Assembly: GCF_030814995.1 (NCBI RefSeq)
Contig: NZ_JAUSVX010000026.1
Span: 1 to 64,000 of the forward strand
Reading direction: 5' to 3'
Length of the DNA stretch: 64,000 bases
Origin: Labrys wisconsinensis
Lineage (GTDB): Bacteria; Pseudomonadota; Alphaproteobacteria; Rhizobiales; Labraceae
A model generated the notes under the pieces. That model was not told the DNA's origin. It ran no database searches and saw only the letters and a list, made by a program, of their open reading frames with translations. Positions 9,355 through 18,964 of this stretch are shown piece by piece (within the stretch, counting starts at the first letter, position 1; each line of letters opens with the position of its first letter). The translations under genes were made by a program, and so were the position numbers.

Positions 9355-10251
9355 ATGGCTTACGACAGGATGTTGGCGCAGATGGCGGAGAAGCCGGGCT
9401 TCATCGCCGCGCTCGACCAGAGCGGTGGCTCGACGCCCGGGGCGCTGCGCCTCTACGGCATCCCCGAGACTGCCTATAGCGGCGACGCCGAGATGTTCCG
9501 CCTCATGCACGAGATGCGGGTGCGCATCATCAGCGCCCCCGCCTTCACCGGCGCCAAGGTGATCGGCGCCATCCTGTTCGAGCGCACCATGGACGGCGAG
9601 GCGCAGGGCAAGCCCGTGCCGACCTTCCTCTGGGAGGACCGCCGCGTCGTCCCCTTCCTCAAGGTCGACAAGGGCCTGGAGGCGGAGAAGGACGGCGTCA
9701 GCCTGATGAAGCCGATGCCGGAGCTCGACGCGCTGCTCGCCCGCGCCGTCAAGGCCGGCGTGTTCGGCACCAAGATGCGCTCGGTGATCAACCTGCCCTC
9801 GCAGGAGGGCATCGCCGCCGTGGTCGCCCAGCAGTTCGAGGTCGCCGAGCAGATCGCCCGCCACGGGCTGGTGGCGATCATCGAGCCGGAAGTCTCGATC
9901 AAGAGCCCCGACAAGGCCGGGGCCGAGGCGATCCTGCTGGCCGAGATCGCCAGGCAGCTGGACGCGCTGCCCGAGGGCCGCACGGTGATGCTGAAGCTCA
10001 CCATCCCGACCGTCCCCGACCTCTATGCCCCGCTGGTCAAGCATCCCAGCGTCACCCGCGTGGTGGCCCTCTCCGGCGGCTACAGCCGCACCGACGCCTG
10101 CAAGCGCCTCGCCGCCAACCACGGCATGATCGCCAGCTTCTCCCGCGCCCTGGTGGAGGACCTGAAGCATTCCATGAGCGATGCCGAGTTCGACGCCGCG
10201 CTCGCCGCCGCCATCGACGAGATCTACCAGGCCTCCACCGTCAAGGCGTGA
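9355..10251 (+). CDS. fda: class I fructose-bisphosphate aldolase
   Basis: A 298-residue Schiff-base (class I) fructose-1,6-bisphosphate aldolase of the short bacterial type (EC 4.1.2.13), cleaving FBP to DHAP and glyceraldehyde-3-phosphate. Seen: GFIAALDQSGGSTPGAL near residue 14, VPFLKVDKGL, LPSQEGIAAVVAQQFEVAEQIA, VAIIEPEVSI near 170, the MLKLTIP strand carrying the probable active-site lysine near 213, and VVALSGGYSR near 240. ATG 9355 follows GGAAGGATGAGGAC; the longer open frame upstream covers repeat DNA and is not coding. No operon partner; flanked by repeats on both sides. Confidence 0.9.
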   Translation: MAYDRMLAQMAEKPGFIAALDQSGGSTPGALRLYGIPETAYSGDAEMFRLMHEMRVRIISAPAFTGAKVIGAILFERTMDGEAQGKPVPTFLWEDRRVVPFLKVDKGLEAEKDGVSLMKPMPELDALLARAVKAGVFGTKMRSVINLPSQEGIAAVVAQQFEVAEQIARHGLVAIIEPEVSIKSPDKAGAEAILLAEIARQLDALPEGRTVMLKLTIPTVPDLYAPLVKHPSVTRVVALSGGYSRTDACKRLAANHGMIASFSRALVEDLKHSMSDAEFDAALAAAIDEIYQASTVKA

Positions 10252-10341
10252 TGTCGGACAAGGCGGCGTGCCGGCCGGCGCTCTTTTTGGGCGGCTAGCA
10301 AGCGACGGACAGGGTTGCATCGTTACCCGCATGAACCTCAA

Positions 10342-10496
10342 CGTCATGGACGGACTTGATCCGTCCATTCACGCGAACACGACGATGGCCAACTCTTGGC
10401 GCAACACCGGCCGGTGCCCTTCCTTCATCCGCCAGTGTTCGCTACGAAATCGTTCGATTTCGTCGGGATGGGCGGATCAAGTCCGCCCATGACGGT
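10342..10496. repeat. intergenic stem-loop repeat, family 1, copy B
   Basis: Left hairpin CATGGACGGA-CTTGA-TCCGTCCATTCACGCGAACA and right hairpin GATGGGCGGA-TCAAG-TCCGCCCATGACGGTC, separated by about 85 bp. Both hairpins keep complementary arms although the arm sequence differs from the other copies, as expected if structure rather than sequence is maintained. Confidence 0.7.
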
Positions 10497-10503
10497 CGAG
10501 GAT

Positions 10504-10541
10504 GACGCCACCGTTGCGCCGCTTGCTGCAACGGTGGCGTC
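10504..10541. terminator. strong hairpin between convergent genes
   Basis: Perfect 14-bp stem GACGCCACCGTTGC / GCAACGGTGGCGTC with a 10-nt loop, lying between the aldolase gene (rightward) and dctA (leftward). Its position suggests a bidirectional transcription barrier. No long T-run is present on either side. The rest of 10542-10637 holds nothing recognisable. Confidence 0.55.
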
Positions 10542-10637
10542 GTGACCGAGTTCGCCCGGCCATGACGCTCGCGGGTGGTGCCTCCGTCGCGTTCCTGCGA
10601 CAACATCCCACAACCTCAAGGACCACACCCTCCCACC

Positions 10638-11966
10638 TCACTCCGCCGGGGCGAGCGCCGGCACCGGTGCGGCCTCGGCCTCGCCGCTCAGGGCCGCGGC
10701 CAGCCGCTCGCGGTCGAGCTCGCCTTCCCAGCGCGCCACCACGATGGTCGCCACCGCATTGCCGACCAGGTTGGTGAGCGCCCGGCATTCCGACATGAAG
10801 CGGTCGATGCCCAGGATCAGCGCCATGCCGGCAACCGGCACCGACGGCACCACGGACAGCGTCGCCGCCAGGGTGATGAAGCCGGCGCCGGTGATGCCGG
10901 CCGCGCCCTTGGAGCTGAGCATCGCCACAAGGAGGAGCAGGATCTGCTCGCCGGCCGAGAGATGGATGCCGGTCGCCTGGGCGATGAACAGCGCCGCCAG
11001 CGTCATGTAGATGTTGGTGCCGTCGAGGTTGAAGGAATAGCCGGTGGGGATGACCAGGCCGACCACCGAGCCCTTGCAGCCGGCCCGCTCCATCTTCTCC
11101 ATCAAGCTCGGCAGCGCCGCCTCGGACGAGCTGGTGCCGAGCACGAGGAGCAGCTCCTCCTTGATGTAGCGGATCAGCGCGAAGATCGAGAAGCCGTTGA
11201 AGAGGCACACCGCCCCCAGCACCAGCACCACGAACAGCACCGAGGTGGCGTAGAAGGTCAGGATCAGGAACAGCAGCTTGGCCACGGCGCCGATGCCGAA
11301 CTTGCCGATGGTGAAGGCCATGGCGCCGAAGGCGCCGACCGGCGCGGCCCGCATCAGGATGGCGACCAGGCGGAACATCGCCTGCGACAGCGACTGCAGC
11401 ACCGCCATGACCGGCGCCGCCCGCTCGCCGACCAGCGCCAGGGCGATGCCGAACAGCACGGAGAAGAACAAGACCTGCAGCACGTCGCCGCCGGCGAAGG
11501 CGCTGACCGGCGTCGCCGGGATGATGTTCACGAGGAAGCCGACCACGGTCTGGTCGTGCGCCTTCTCGGTGAACTCGGCCACCGCCTTCGGATCGAGCGC
11601 GGCGGGATCGACGTTGAGGCCCGCGCCGGGCTGGACCACGTTGCCGACGATCAGGCCGACGATCAGCGCCAGGGTCGAGAACACCAAGAAATAGGCCATC
11701 GCCTTGAGGAAGACGCGTCCGACCTTCTTCAGGTCGCTCACCCCGGCGATGCCGGTGACGACGGTGAGGAAGATCACCGGCGCGATCACCATCTTGATCA
11801 GCTTGATGAAGGCATCGCCCAGCGGCTTCAGGCTGGTGCCGAGATCGGGATAGTAATGGCCGAGCGCGATGCCGGCGGCGATGGCGACCAGCACCTGGAC
11901 ATAGAGGCTGGCATAGAATGGTCGCTTGCGCGAAGCGGCCGGTGGGGTGATCGCGATGGGGGCCAT
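10638..11966 (-). CDS. dctA: C4-dicarboxylate:cation symporter DctA
   Basis: A 442-residue DAACS-family transporter for succinate, fumarate and malate in the inner membrane. Seen: first helix [23 protein letters not shown]1 serine motif [16 protein letters not shown] (near 270), TM7 substrate/sodium motif [22 protein letters not shown] (near 300), HP2 [15 protein letters not shown] and TM8 segment ending [16 protein letters not shown] 11966 follows AGGAGGAC; the longer frame upstream is antisense to dctB. It faces dctB-dctD across a control region holding a sigma-54 promoter and two palindromic upstream sites, the classical rhizobial arrangement. Confidence 0.95.
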   Translation of the reverse strand: MAPIAITPPAASRKRPFYASLYVQVLVAIAAGIALGHYYPDLGTSLKPLGDAFIKLIKMVIAPVIFLTVVTGIAGVSDLKKVGRVFLKAMAYFLVFSTLALIVGLIVGNVVQPGAGLNVDPAALDPKAVAEFTEKAHDQTVVGFLVNIIPATPVSAFAGGDVLQVLFFSVLFGIALALVGERAAPVMAVLQSLSQAMFRLVAILMRAAPVGAFGAMAFTIGKFGIGAVAKLLFLILTFYATSVLFVVLVLGAVCLFNGFSIFALIRYIKEELLLVLGTSSSEAALPSLMEKMERAGCKGSVVGLVIPTGYSFNLDGTNIYMTLAALFIAQATGIHLSAGEQILLLLVAMLSSKGAAGITGAGFITLAATLSVVPSVPVAGMALILGIDRFMSECRALTNLVGNAVATIVVARWEGELDRERLAAALSGEAEAAPVPALAPAE

Positions 11967-12056
11967 GACGTCCTCCTCTGGGGGTCCGGCGCGGCGCGGA
12001 CCCGGCTGGCGTTTCCTTGCAGGCCGCGTGTTGTCCGCAGCCTCGAATGGCCGATC

Positions 12057-12071
12057 GCAAGAGCGATGCCA
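12057..12071 (-). promoter_or_regulatory. sigma-54 promoter for dctA
   Basis: Read on the minus strand as TGGCAT-CGCTC-TTGC, matching the -24/-12 consensus TGGCAC-N5-TTGC with one change and exact spacing. The predicted transcript start is near 12045, about 80 nt before the dctA ATG. DctD, encoded next door, is the expected activator. Confidence 0.75.
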
Positions 12072-12147
12072 CATGGCGGGATCCGCCCATCTCCTTGATG
12101 ATGCTCTGGATTTTCTCGCGCCCCACCTGCTGCGGCCGGCAAGATCG

Positions 12148-12193
12148 GGCGGATTTCCGCCAGATCCCCTTGATCCCGTGCGGAAATCCGCAC
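12148..12193. promoter_or_regulatory. tandem DctD upstream activating sites
   Basis: Two palindromes, GGCGGA-TT-TCCGCC (12148-12161) and GTGCGGA-AA-TCCGCAC (12178-12193). Their centres are 31 bp apart, about three helical turns, and 100-140 bp upstream of the predicted dctA start, an enhancer-like distance. Tandem DctD sites upstream of dctA are established in rhizobia. The second site ends 10 bp before dctB. Confidence 0.7.
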
Positions 12194-12203
12194 AGGATTG
12201 AGC

Positions 12204-14033
12204 ATGATCCGAAGCCCGATCCTGGACCGTCTTTCCCGGCGCCGCGGGGAATGGCTGGCCTTCGCCGCCGTCGCCGCGACCGTGCTCGGCCTCACCGCCT
12301 GGCTGGCCGGCGAGGTCGGCCGCAGCCGGGCCGCCGAGGCGCTGCGGGCCCAGGCCGCCGGCAGCGCCACGCTCAACGTCGCGGTGCTGCGCGCCGAGCT
12401 GGAGAAGCAGCGCGCCCTGCCCTACGTGCTGTCGCAGGATCCCGACGTGCAGGCCGCCCTCGCCGGCCACGAGCCGGTGCGCATCGCCGCCCTCAACGCC
12501 AAGCTGGAGACGCTGGTGCGCGGCACCCGCACGGCGGTGATCTACCTCATCGACGCGTCGGGCACCGCCATCGTCTCCAGCAACTGGCGCGAGCCGACCA
12601 GCTTCGTCGGCAGCAATTATCGCTTCCGCCCCTATTTCACCGGCGCCGTCACCGACGGGGCGGCCGAGCATTTCGCCCTCGGCACGGTGAGCAAGCGGCC
12701 CGGCCTCTACATCTCCCGGCGCATCGGCGAACCCAACGCCCTGCTCGGCGTGGTCGTGGTCAAGGTCGAGTTCGACCAGGTCGAAGCGGACTGGGGCCAG
12801 TCCGGCGCCGCGGTCTATGTCGCCGATCCGCGCGGTATCGTGCTCCTGACCAGCGAGCCCGACTGGCGCTTCCTGGCCGAGGCGCCGATCGCGCCCGGCG
12901 ATGCCGGAGCGATCCGCGCCAGCCTGCAGTTCGGCAATGCGCCGCTGACGCCGCTGCCGCTGCGCCCGCGCGACGCCGGCACGGCCGGCGCCGACTTCGC
13001 TGCCCTCCCCGACGGCTCGCTGCAGCTCGCCAGCGAAAGCGCGGTGCCTTCGACGCCCTGGCGCCTGCATCTGCTCCTGCCTGCCGACGATGCGCTCGCG
13101 GCCGGCGCGCGCACCGCCCGCATCGCCGCGCTCGGCGGCGCCGGCTCGGTGCTGGCGCTGGCCGGGCTGCTGCTGCACCGGCGCCAGCGCAGCCGGACGC
13201 GGGCGGCGGAGGCGGTCGAGGCGCGGGCCGAGCTGGAGCGCCGCGTCGAGGCGCGCACCCGCGACCTCAGCGCCGCCAACGCGCAGCTGACCCGCGAGAT
13301 CGACGAGCGCCAGCGCATCGAGGCCAAGCTGCAGGTGGCGCGCGACGAGCTGGCGCAGGCCAATCGGCTGGCCACGCTCGGCCAGGTCACGGCGGGCCTG
13401 GCGCACGAGGTCAACCAGCCGGTCGCGGCGATCCGCAGCTATGCCGACAACGCCGTCGCCTTCCTCGACCGCGGCGACCATGCCGCGGTGCGCGACAACC
13501 TCGCCACCGTGGCCGGGCTGACCGAGCGCATCGGCGCCATCACCGGGACGCTGCGCGGCTTCTCGCGCAAGGCGACCGGCGAGACCGGCCCGCTTGCCCT
13601 GGTCGAGGCGCTCGACGGCGCCCTGATGCTGGTCGGCACCCGCGCCCGCCGCCTCGGCGTGGCCCTCGACGCCGACCGGCCGGAACCAGGCCTCGCCGTC
13701 ATCGCCAACCGCGTCCGGCTGGAGCAGGTGCTGGTCAACCTCCTGCAGAACGCCCTCGACGCGCTGGAAGAACGGCCGGAGCCGGCGATCCGCATCGGCC
13801 TCGCCGCGACGCCGATGGAGGCCATCCTCACTGTCGCCGACAACGGCCCCGGCATCGCGCCGGAGGTGCTGGCGGCCCTGTTCACGCCCTTCCTCACCAC
13901 CAAGCCGCGCGGCGTCGGCCTCGGCCTGGTGATCTCAAAGGACATCGTCGACGAGTTCGGCGGGCACCTGGCGGCCGACAACGCCCCCGGCGGCGGCGCC
14001 TGCTTCACCCTGACCTTGCGGAGGGCGCCATGA
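12204..14033 (+). CDS. dctB: C4-dicarboxylate sensor histidine kinase DctB
   Basis: A 609-residue membrane sensor kinase. Seen: TM1 (about 14-34), a periplasmic double-Cache/PAS-like sensor region (about 40-285, with [20 protein letters not shown]), TM2 near 295-315, a coiled linker [22 protein letters not shown], the H-box [16 protein letters not shown] with the phosphorylated histidine, N-box [10 protein letters not shown], and G-boxes DNGPGI and [13 protein letters not shown] 12204 is used; TTG 12198 is an in-frame alternative. It overlaps dctD by 4 bp. It senses periplasmic dicarboxylates and phosphorylates DctD to activate dctA. Confidence 0.93.
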   Translation: MIRSPILDRLSRRRGEWLAFAAVAATVLGLTAWLAGEVGRSRAAEALRAQAAGSATLNVAVLRAELEKQRALPYVLSQDPDVQAALAGHEPVRIAALNAKLETLVRGTRTAVIYLIDASGTAIVSSNWREPTSFVGSNYRFRPYFTGAVTDGAAEHFALGTVSKRPGLYISRRIGEPNALLGVVVVKVEFDQVEADWGQSGAAVYVADPRGIVLLTSEPDWRFLAEAPIAPGDAGAIRASLQFGNAPLTPLPLRPRDAGTAGADFAALPDGSLQLASESAVPSTPWRLHLLLPADDALAAGARTARIAALGGAGSVLALAGLLLHRRQRSRTRAAEAVEARAELERRVEARTRDLSAANAQLTREIDERQRIEAKLQVARDELAQANRLATLGQVTAGLAHEVNQPVAAIRSYADNAVAFLDRGDHAAVRDNLATVAGLTERIGAITGTLRGFSRKATGETGPLALVEALDGALMLVGTRARRLGVALDADRPEPGLAVIANRVRLEQVLVNLLQNALDALEERPEPAIRIGLAATPMEAILTVADNGPGIAPEVLAALFTPFLTTKPRGVGLGLVISKDIVDEFGGHLAADNAPGGGACFTLTLRRAP

Positions 14034-15388
14034 CCGAAAGCGCCATGACCGGGGCCACCCTGCCCGTCGCCTTCGTCGACGACGACGCGGAGCTGCGCCG
14101 CGCCAATGCCCAGACCCTGGCGCTCGCCGGCTTCCGCCCCCTGCCCTTCGAGAGCGCGACCGCCGCCCTCGCGGCCATCGATGCCAGCTTCGCCGGCGTG
14201 GTGGTGACCGACCTGCGCATGCCCGGCATGGACGGCATGGACCTCTATCGCCGGCTGGCGGCGCTGGATCCGGACCTGCCGGTCATCCTCGTCACCGGCC
14301 ATGGCGACATCGCCACCGCGGTCGAGGCGATGCGCGAGGGCGTCTACGACTTCCTGGCCAAGCCCTTCGCCGCCGACCGGCTGATCCAGAGCGTGCGGCG
14401 GGCGGCGGAGAAGCGCGCGCTGGTGATGGAGAACCGGCGCCTGCGCGCCGCGGCGGAGGCAGCCGAGCCGGACTCGCCGCTGATCGGCGACGCCCCGGCG
14501 ATCCGCCGCCTGCGCGAGACCCTGCGCGCCATCGCCGACGCCGATGTCGACGTGCTGGTGGTCGGCGAGACCGGCAGCGGCAAGGAGGTGGTTGCCGGCC
14601 TGCTGCACCGGCTGTCGCGCCGCCAGGTGCGCGAGTTCGTCGCCCTCAACTGCGCCGCCCTGCCGGAGAGCGTGATCGAGAGCGAGCTCTTCGGCCACGA
14701 GCCCGGCGCCTTCACCGGCGCGCAGAAGAAGCGGGTCGGGCTGATCGAGCATTCCAGCGGCGGCACGCTGTTCCTCGACGAGATCGAGAGCATGCCGCTC
14801 GGCACCCAGGCCCGGCTGCTGCGGGTGCTGGAGCGGCGCGAGGTCATGCCGGTCGGCGCCAACATCGTGCGCGCGGTCGATCTCCGGGTGGTCGCCGCCG
14901 CCAAGGTCGACCTCGGCGACCCCCGCCAGCGCGCCGGCTTCCGGGAGGACCTCTACCACCGCCTCAACGTGGTGACGCTGCGGGTGCCGCCGCTGCGCGA
15001 GCGGCGCGCGGACGTGCCGCTGCTGTTCGCCCATTTCCAGGCGCGGGCGGCGCAGCGCTTCCGGCGCGAGGCGCCGGCCCTGACCGAGCCTGTGCGCCGC
15101 CACCTCCTCGAGCACGACTGGCCCGGCAATGTGCGCGAGCTGGTGCATTTCGCCGAGCGCGTGGTGCTGGGCCTCGCCGAGGTCGGGGCCGCGCCGCCCG
15201 CCGCCGCGCCGGACGGGGCGAGCCTGCCCGAGCGGGTCGAGCGCTACGAGGCCGGGCTGATCCGCGAGGCCCTCGCCCGGCACAGGGGCGACGTGCGCTC
15301 CACCCTCGAAGCGCTCGGCCTCCCGCGCAAGACCTTCTACGACAAGCTGCAGCGCTACGGCATCAGCCGATCGAGCTACGAGGGGTAG
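14030..15388 (+). CDS. dctD: C4-dicarboxylate sigma-54 response regulator DctD
   Basis: A 452-residue NtrC-family activator. Receiver domain with acidic pocket FVDDDAE, phosphoacceptor [12 protein letters not shown] and signalling KPF. AAA+ domain with Walker A GETGSGKE, the GAFTGA loop that contacts sigma-54 (EPGAFTGAQ), Walker [12 protein letters not shown] and [19 protein letters not shown]-terminal Fis-type helix-turn-helix ([22 protein letters not shown]). ATG 14030 overlaps the dctB stop as ATGA; ATG 14045 is an in-frame alternative. It should bind the palindromes at 12148-12193 and open the dctA promoter. Confidence 0.94.
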   Translation: MTESAMTGATLPVAFVDDDAELRRANAQTLALAGFRPLPFESATAALAAIDASFAGVVVTDLRMPGMDGMDLYRRLAALDPDLPVILVTGHGDIATAVEAMREGVYDFLAKPFAADRLIQSVRRAAEKRALVMENRRLRAAAEAAEPDSPLIGDAPAIRRLRETLRAIADADVDVLVVGETGSGKEVVAGLLHRLSRRQVREFVALNCAALPESVIESELFGHEPGAFTGAQKKRVGLIEHSSGGTLFLDEIESMPLGTQARLLRVLERREVMPVGANIVRAVDLRVVAAAKVDLGDPRQRAGFREDLYHRLNVVTLRVPPLRERRADVPLLFAHFQARAAQRFRREAPALTEPVRRHLLEHDWPGNVRELVHFAERVVLGLAEVGAAPPAAAPDGASLPERVERYEAGLIREALARHRGDVRSTLEALGLPRKTFYDKLQRYGISRSSYEG

Positions 15389-15458
15389 AAGTCATATATC
15401 CATACTGCAAGCATGCCTTTCGCGCTTGCCATCACCCGACGCGTCGGGCGATCCCGTC

Positions 15459-15989
15459 TCAGGCCACCTCGGCTGCGGCTGGACTGACAGCGGGAGGCAA
15501 GCCGAGCGCCGCCAGCAACTCCAAAGCCTGTTGGTCCCGACCGTTCTGGGTCTTGGCGCCCTTGCGGCGGACCAATTCCGCCTGCCAATCCGGCTGCTTC
15601 TCGATCATGGCCAACCAATGCATGGTTGCAGCCAGCTCGAGAGCCGTCGCCGAACGTCTCTGCATCTCCGCCAAAGCCTGGTGAAGGCGATCTACGATCG
15701 GCAGACCGTCCGGCGCCTCGCCATGACCGGCCGGCCTGGACCGATAGGCGACGTAAGGCACGCCATCGCTCTGACGGCGGCGCTGCTCGGCCTCCAGGCG
15801 GCCGAAGACGACATCGTCTTCGACCTGCTCCGCCAAGCCGGCGGAATACGGCCCGTAGTGATGGTACTCGTAGGAAAAACCGCTGTTCAAGCCAATCTGG
15901 TCAAGCAGATAGACGATCTTCTGCAGCCGGATCTTTCCGACGACCTCTCCCCCGGCGGCTTCGACGAGGCTTGGAACATCAATGGTCAT
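15459..15989 (-). CDS. YwgA/Panacea-like small protein
   Basis: A 176-residue protein that I cannot assign a biochemical function. Its N-terminal half has KIRLQKIVYLLDQIGL followed by YEYHHYGPYSAGLAEQ, a pattern shared by YwgA-type proteins and the SocA/Panacea antitoxin-like fold. The second half is helical and charged. It overlaps the HD-phosphohydrolase gene upstream by 4 bp, so the two are cotranscribed and probably act together. In Bacillus a YwgA gene also sits beside an HD dNTPase gene (ywfO), which supports the pairing. It could be a regulator or antitoxin-like partner of the HD enzyme (inference). Confidence 0.7.
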   Translation of the reverse strand: MTIDVPSLVEAAGGEVVGKIRLQKIVYLLDQIGLNSGFSYEYHHYGPYSAGLAEQVEDDVVFGRLEAEQRRRQSDGVPYVAYRSRPAGHGEAPDGLPIVDRLHQALAEMQRRSATALELAATMHWLAMIEKQPDWQAELVRRKGAKTQNGRDQQALELLAALGLPPAVSPAAAEVA

Positions 15990-17398
15990 GCGCTCCTCCC
16001 TCGAACCGAATCGACGACACCTTGCGCCAATTTGAAGTCTGCTTCATTGAGAAAATAGTACCGTTCGAACGCCCTTTGCCGGTCCGAGCGGGCGATCGTC
16101 GCGTCCTTGAAATCCGAGATCTCCTTCAGATTGCCGTCCGCCATCTGGATCATCAGGCGCTTTTGGGCTCGCCCGTCGTCAGCTCCAATCTCGCCGTAGA
16201 GCGATAGTTTGGCCGAGTCGCGAAACACGCTCTCGTTCAGCTGATCCTTGAATTGCGAATCCAGCTTGTGCTTGAGCCGGCGCTGCCTCTCGGCTTCCTC
16301 CGGAAACGCTTGCTGTATGTCGAGGCAGATCGGGCGCTCTCGATTCAGAATTCGGCGCGCGATCGCACGGGCAGCGTCATCACCCGACGCTGCGACCAGA
16401 TGGATCGCCCCCCACGCGACCGTATCGTCCAATGCCCGATAGTTTGCGGTCGTATCACCGCCCGGCATGAAAAACCGCACCAGAGGATGGTCGTCCGCAA
16501 GTCCGCGGACGCTTCCTTTCTCGATGACGCTGCGTGCAACGAGTCGGAAGAACAATGAAACGAGCTGCTCGATTCCGCGCGTGGTCTTGTGAAAGTAGAC
16601 ATTCGTATACAGCCGGTATCGAGCGAGCAGAAAATCTTCCGCCGCATCCTTCGCCTTGTAGCCGAGGCAAAAACTGTGTTCGTAGATCGGATCGCCACCA
16701 TCTGCGTCCGGCGGGGAAAAATCGATCTCCGCCACACGCACATTGTCCATCAGCCATTCGAGATCGATGGCCCCCGCCCCGGTGCCGGTCATGTAGCGAT
16801 CGCGAATGAGATAGTCCAAACGATCAGCATCGAACGAGCTCGACACGACCGCGTGATACATGTCGGCGGGTGTCTCCGACCTGATCAGATCGGCAACGTC
16901 CTGCGGCCTGACATCCGCCCTTTCCAGGATCTCGCCGATCGCCCCGGACGGATCTTCGATCATGTCCGCCGTGAAGGCTTCGTGCTTGCGGATGCTCGCC
17001 TTTGTCGGCCTCGCTCCGCCTTGCGCGCCTGCCAGAAACTTTCGCGCCTCCTCGAAAGCATGGCTGAACGGGCCATGGCCGATGTCGTGAAGAAGGGCGG
17101 CGAACAAGGCAACCTTGGCGCGAGCCTGGTCAAACTCGCCGTTCACGCGCTTCAGGTTGATCTCGCGCTCGATCAGCCGGACGAGACGGCGCGCATTGTG
17201 GAAAACCCCAACCGAATGGGCAAAGCGCGTATGGCTGGCGGAAGGGAAGACGAATTCGGACACGCCGAGTTGCTTGATGCGCCGCAACCGCTGCACGTCC
17301 GGCGTTCTGAGCAGAGACCATGCCGCCTCATCGACGAGCCCGCCATCCTCGAAGGCGATGATATCGTGAACGGGATCACGGATACGTTCAGTTTTCAT
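15986..17398 (-). CDS. HD-domain phosphohydrolase (YwfO/dNTPase-like)
   Basis: A 470-residue HD-domain protein resembling YwfO/EF1143/SAMHD1-type dNTP triphosphohydrolases. Seen: IRDPVHDIIAF start, SHTRFAHSVGVFHNA with the first histidine, the HD pair LLHDIGHGPFSHAFE, a third region SSSFDADRLDYLIRDRYMTGTGAG carrying the last metal-ligand aspartate, and KTTRGIEQLV. All metal-binding residues appear intact. ATG 17398 was chosen over an upstream TTG (17437) because family sequence starts there. First gene of a two-gene unit. It may hydrolyse dNTPs; a role in phage defence by nucleotide depletion is possible given the toxin-antitoxin neighbours but not shown. Confidence 0.82.
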   Translation of the reverse strand: MKTERIRDPVHDIIAFEDGGLVDEAAWSLLRTPDVQRLRRIKQLGVSEFVFPSASHTRFAHSVGVFHNARRLVRLIEREINLKRVNGEFDQARAKVALFAALLHDIGHGPFSHAFEEARKFLAGAQGGARPTKASIRKHEAFTADMIEDPSGAIGEILERADVRPQDVADLIRSETPADMYHAVVSSSFDADRLDYLIRDRYMTGTGAGAIDLEWLMDNVRVAEIDFSPPDADGGDPIYEHSFCLGYKAKDAAEDFLLARYRLYTNVYFHKTTRGIEQLVSLFFRLVARSVIEKGSVRGLADDHPLVRFFMPGGDTTANYRALDDTVAWGAIHLVAASGDDAARAIARRILNRERPICLDIQQAFPEEAERQRRLKHKLDSQFKDQLNESVFRDSAKLSLYGEIGADDGRAQKRLMIQMADGNLKEISDFKDATIARSDRQRAFERYYFLNEADFKLAQGVVDSVRGRSA

Positions 17399-17660
17399 GA
17401 GTCGAAAGGACGGATAACCGAGACAATATGCCAACAATCGACAGTTGAGGCCGTCAGGTCAGGCTTGGCGCCCCCCAGATGAGAAATTTTAAGCAACAAT
17501 TGCTCCTTTATCCAGGAGGGGTGGCGAATTTCCACGAGTGAGAGAGACGTTTATCAGAAGACCTCTGTCGATCTCCTGATCGAAGTACGTGCATAGCCAA
17601 CGGCAGCAGCAACGGCTTCAATGGATGGAAGGCCGGCATCTCCCGGCTTCGAGAGCACCC

Positions 17661-18212
17661 CTATAGCGCGCTCCCGTCCTCGTACCGCAAGCGATAGACG
17701 TCTTCGTTGAAGTCGTGAGCCTCGATATGGGTCGGCTTCAACGCAAACAAGCCTGTGAAGATGTCGCGCCCCGAGCTTTGCCAGAGAAGGTCGCCCTCCG
17801 CGGAGAGGCGGGAGATCTCCACCTCACCATGACAGATCAGCGCATCGTGGACGGGTGAGACGTGCAGGCTGAAACAGGCGGCGAAATCGACCTGGACCGA
17901 CCGGATCAGCGCCAGGGCGCGGAGCGAGAGGCAGGCCACGCAATTGCCCACCCCGATGAACAGGCGCTCCTTCCATACGAGGGCCGAGCGTCCTTCGATG
18001 GGCATCATAAAGCCGCCGCCCGCGAGGACGACGGCGGGAACGTCGTCGACGAGCACACCATAGGGGGAGCCGATATAGTCTCCATCGCCGATGGTGATCT
18101 CGCGCGCGTACTTGCGCTCGTTATCGGCCGACCCGAACGAATATTGCGGCTCTTCGACGATCCGGATCCTCCCGATCGAGGATAAAAGCTGCAACCACGC
18201 CATGGCCGTCAT
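17661..18212 (-). CDS. hypothetical protein
   Basis: A 183-residue protein I do not recognise. It begins MTAMAWLQLLSSIGRIRIVEEPQYSFG, has a beta-rich middle (YGVLVDDVPAVVLAGGGFMMPIEGRSALVWKERLFIGVGNCVACLSL) and ends DLLWQSSGRDIFTGLFALKPTHIEAHDFNEDVYRLRYEDGSAL. No signal peptide or clear membrane segment. An in-frame ATG at 18254 would add 14 residues; 18212 is preferred because GTAGGG lies just upstream. The open frame continues further upstream but there it lies over the RES gene in another frame and is not coding. It lies 113 bp downstream of the RES toxin on the same strand and could share its transcript. Confidence 0.6.
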   Translation of the reverse strand: MTAMAWLQLLSSIGRIRIVEEPQYSFGSADNERKYAREITIGDGDYIGSPYGVLVDDVPAVVLAGGGFMMPIEGRSALVWKERLFIGVGNCVACLSLRALALIRSVQVDFAACFSLHVSPVHDALICHGEVEISRLSAEGDLLWQSSGRDIFTGLFALKPTHIEAHDFNEDVYRLRYEDGSAL

Positions 18213-18325
18213 CCCTACGGATTCGATCGAGCCGCCAGAGTGCCCTTGCGTCATCGGCTCCACAAGTCGGCGGCCTGCCGTGACGTCGACCAGAGCCGAG
18301 TGGCCCGCGTCGGACGGCACGCCGA

Positions 18326-18964
18326 TCAGGCCGGCGCGAGCGACTTGCCGTAGGCGTCGAGCATGGCCGCGACCGCGTGCAGCATCGCCGTCAGCGGCGT
18401 CGTCGCCCGGACGTCGAATGCCATGCCGGTGCGCTCGAACAAAGCCAGGCATAGCTGCGCGGAATCGTGGCGAGACTGGTAGGCGATGCCGTCCGGCCGG
18501 TCCGCATGGTCCCAGAGCGCGTCCGACCAGGCGCCGCAGGGCCCATACGGGCCGGTCGAGACGGCATTGTCGGTCCCGACCGTCTGCAGCCCGGCGCCGT
18601 GCAGCCTGACGACCCGCAGGGCCCGGCGGCAGCTGAGCTCGGTCGCGGCGCGGTCCGCGACATCGGCGAGGGCGACCATCCGCCGCTGCGGGTTGCGCAG
18701 CAGGGTTTCCGCCATGGCGGCGCCGCGCGACAGCCCGACATAGAGCACGCCGAAACGGCTGCCGGCGCTGTCGAAGCGATAGGTCGGCGGGATGCCGGCG
18801 CCCGGACCGAAGAGCACCGGCGCGAACGCCAAGCGGTGGATGCGATGCAGCACCGTGCCCGGCGGCAGGACGTCGATCGGCAGGGCGACGCCGCCGAGCC
18901 AGGCCGGCGGCAGGGGCGCGGCGCCGGTCGGTCCGCGGGGGCCGGCCGGTCGCGCAGGCTTCAT
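18326..18964 (-). CDS. RES-domain toxin
   Basis: A 212-residue RES-family toxin. RES toxins are ADP-ribosyltransferase-fold enzymes that deplete NAD+. The family residues are visible: R41 in HRIHR, Y75 in VLYVGLS, E86 in AMAETLLR, and S164 in AYQSRHDS. The gene overlaps the antitoxin gene by 4 bp (ATGA), the normal antitoxin-then-toxin order for RES/Xre modules. The N-terminal 20 residues are proline/glycine rich and may be dispensable. Catalytic residues look intact, so the toxin should be active if released. Confidence 0.85.
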   Translation of the reverse strand: MKPARPAGPRGPTGAAPLPPAWLGGVALPIDVLPPGTVLHRIHRLAFAPVLFGPGAGIPPTYRFDSAGSRFGVLYVGLSRGAAMAETLLRNPQRRMVALADVADRAATELSCRRALRVVRLHGAGLQTVGTDNAVSTGPYGPCGAWSDALWDHADRPDGIAYQSRHDSAQLCLALFERTGMAFDVRATTPLTAMLHAVAAMLDAYGKSLAPA

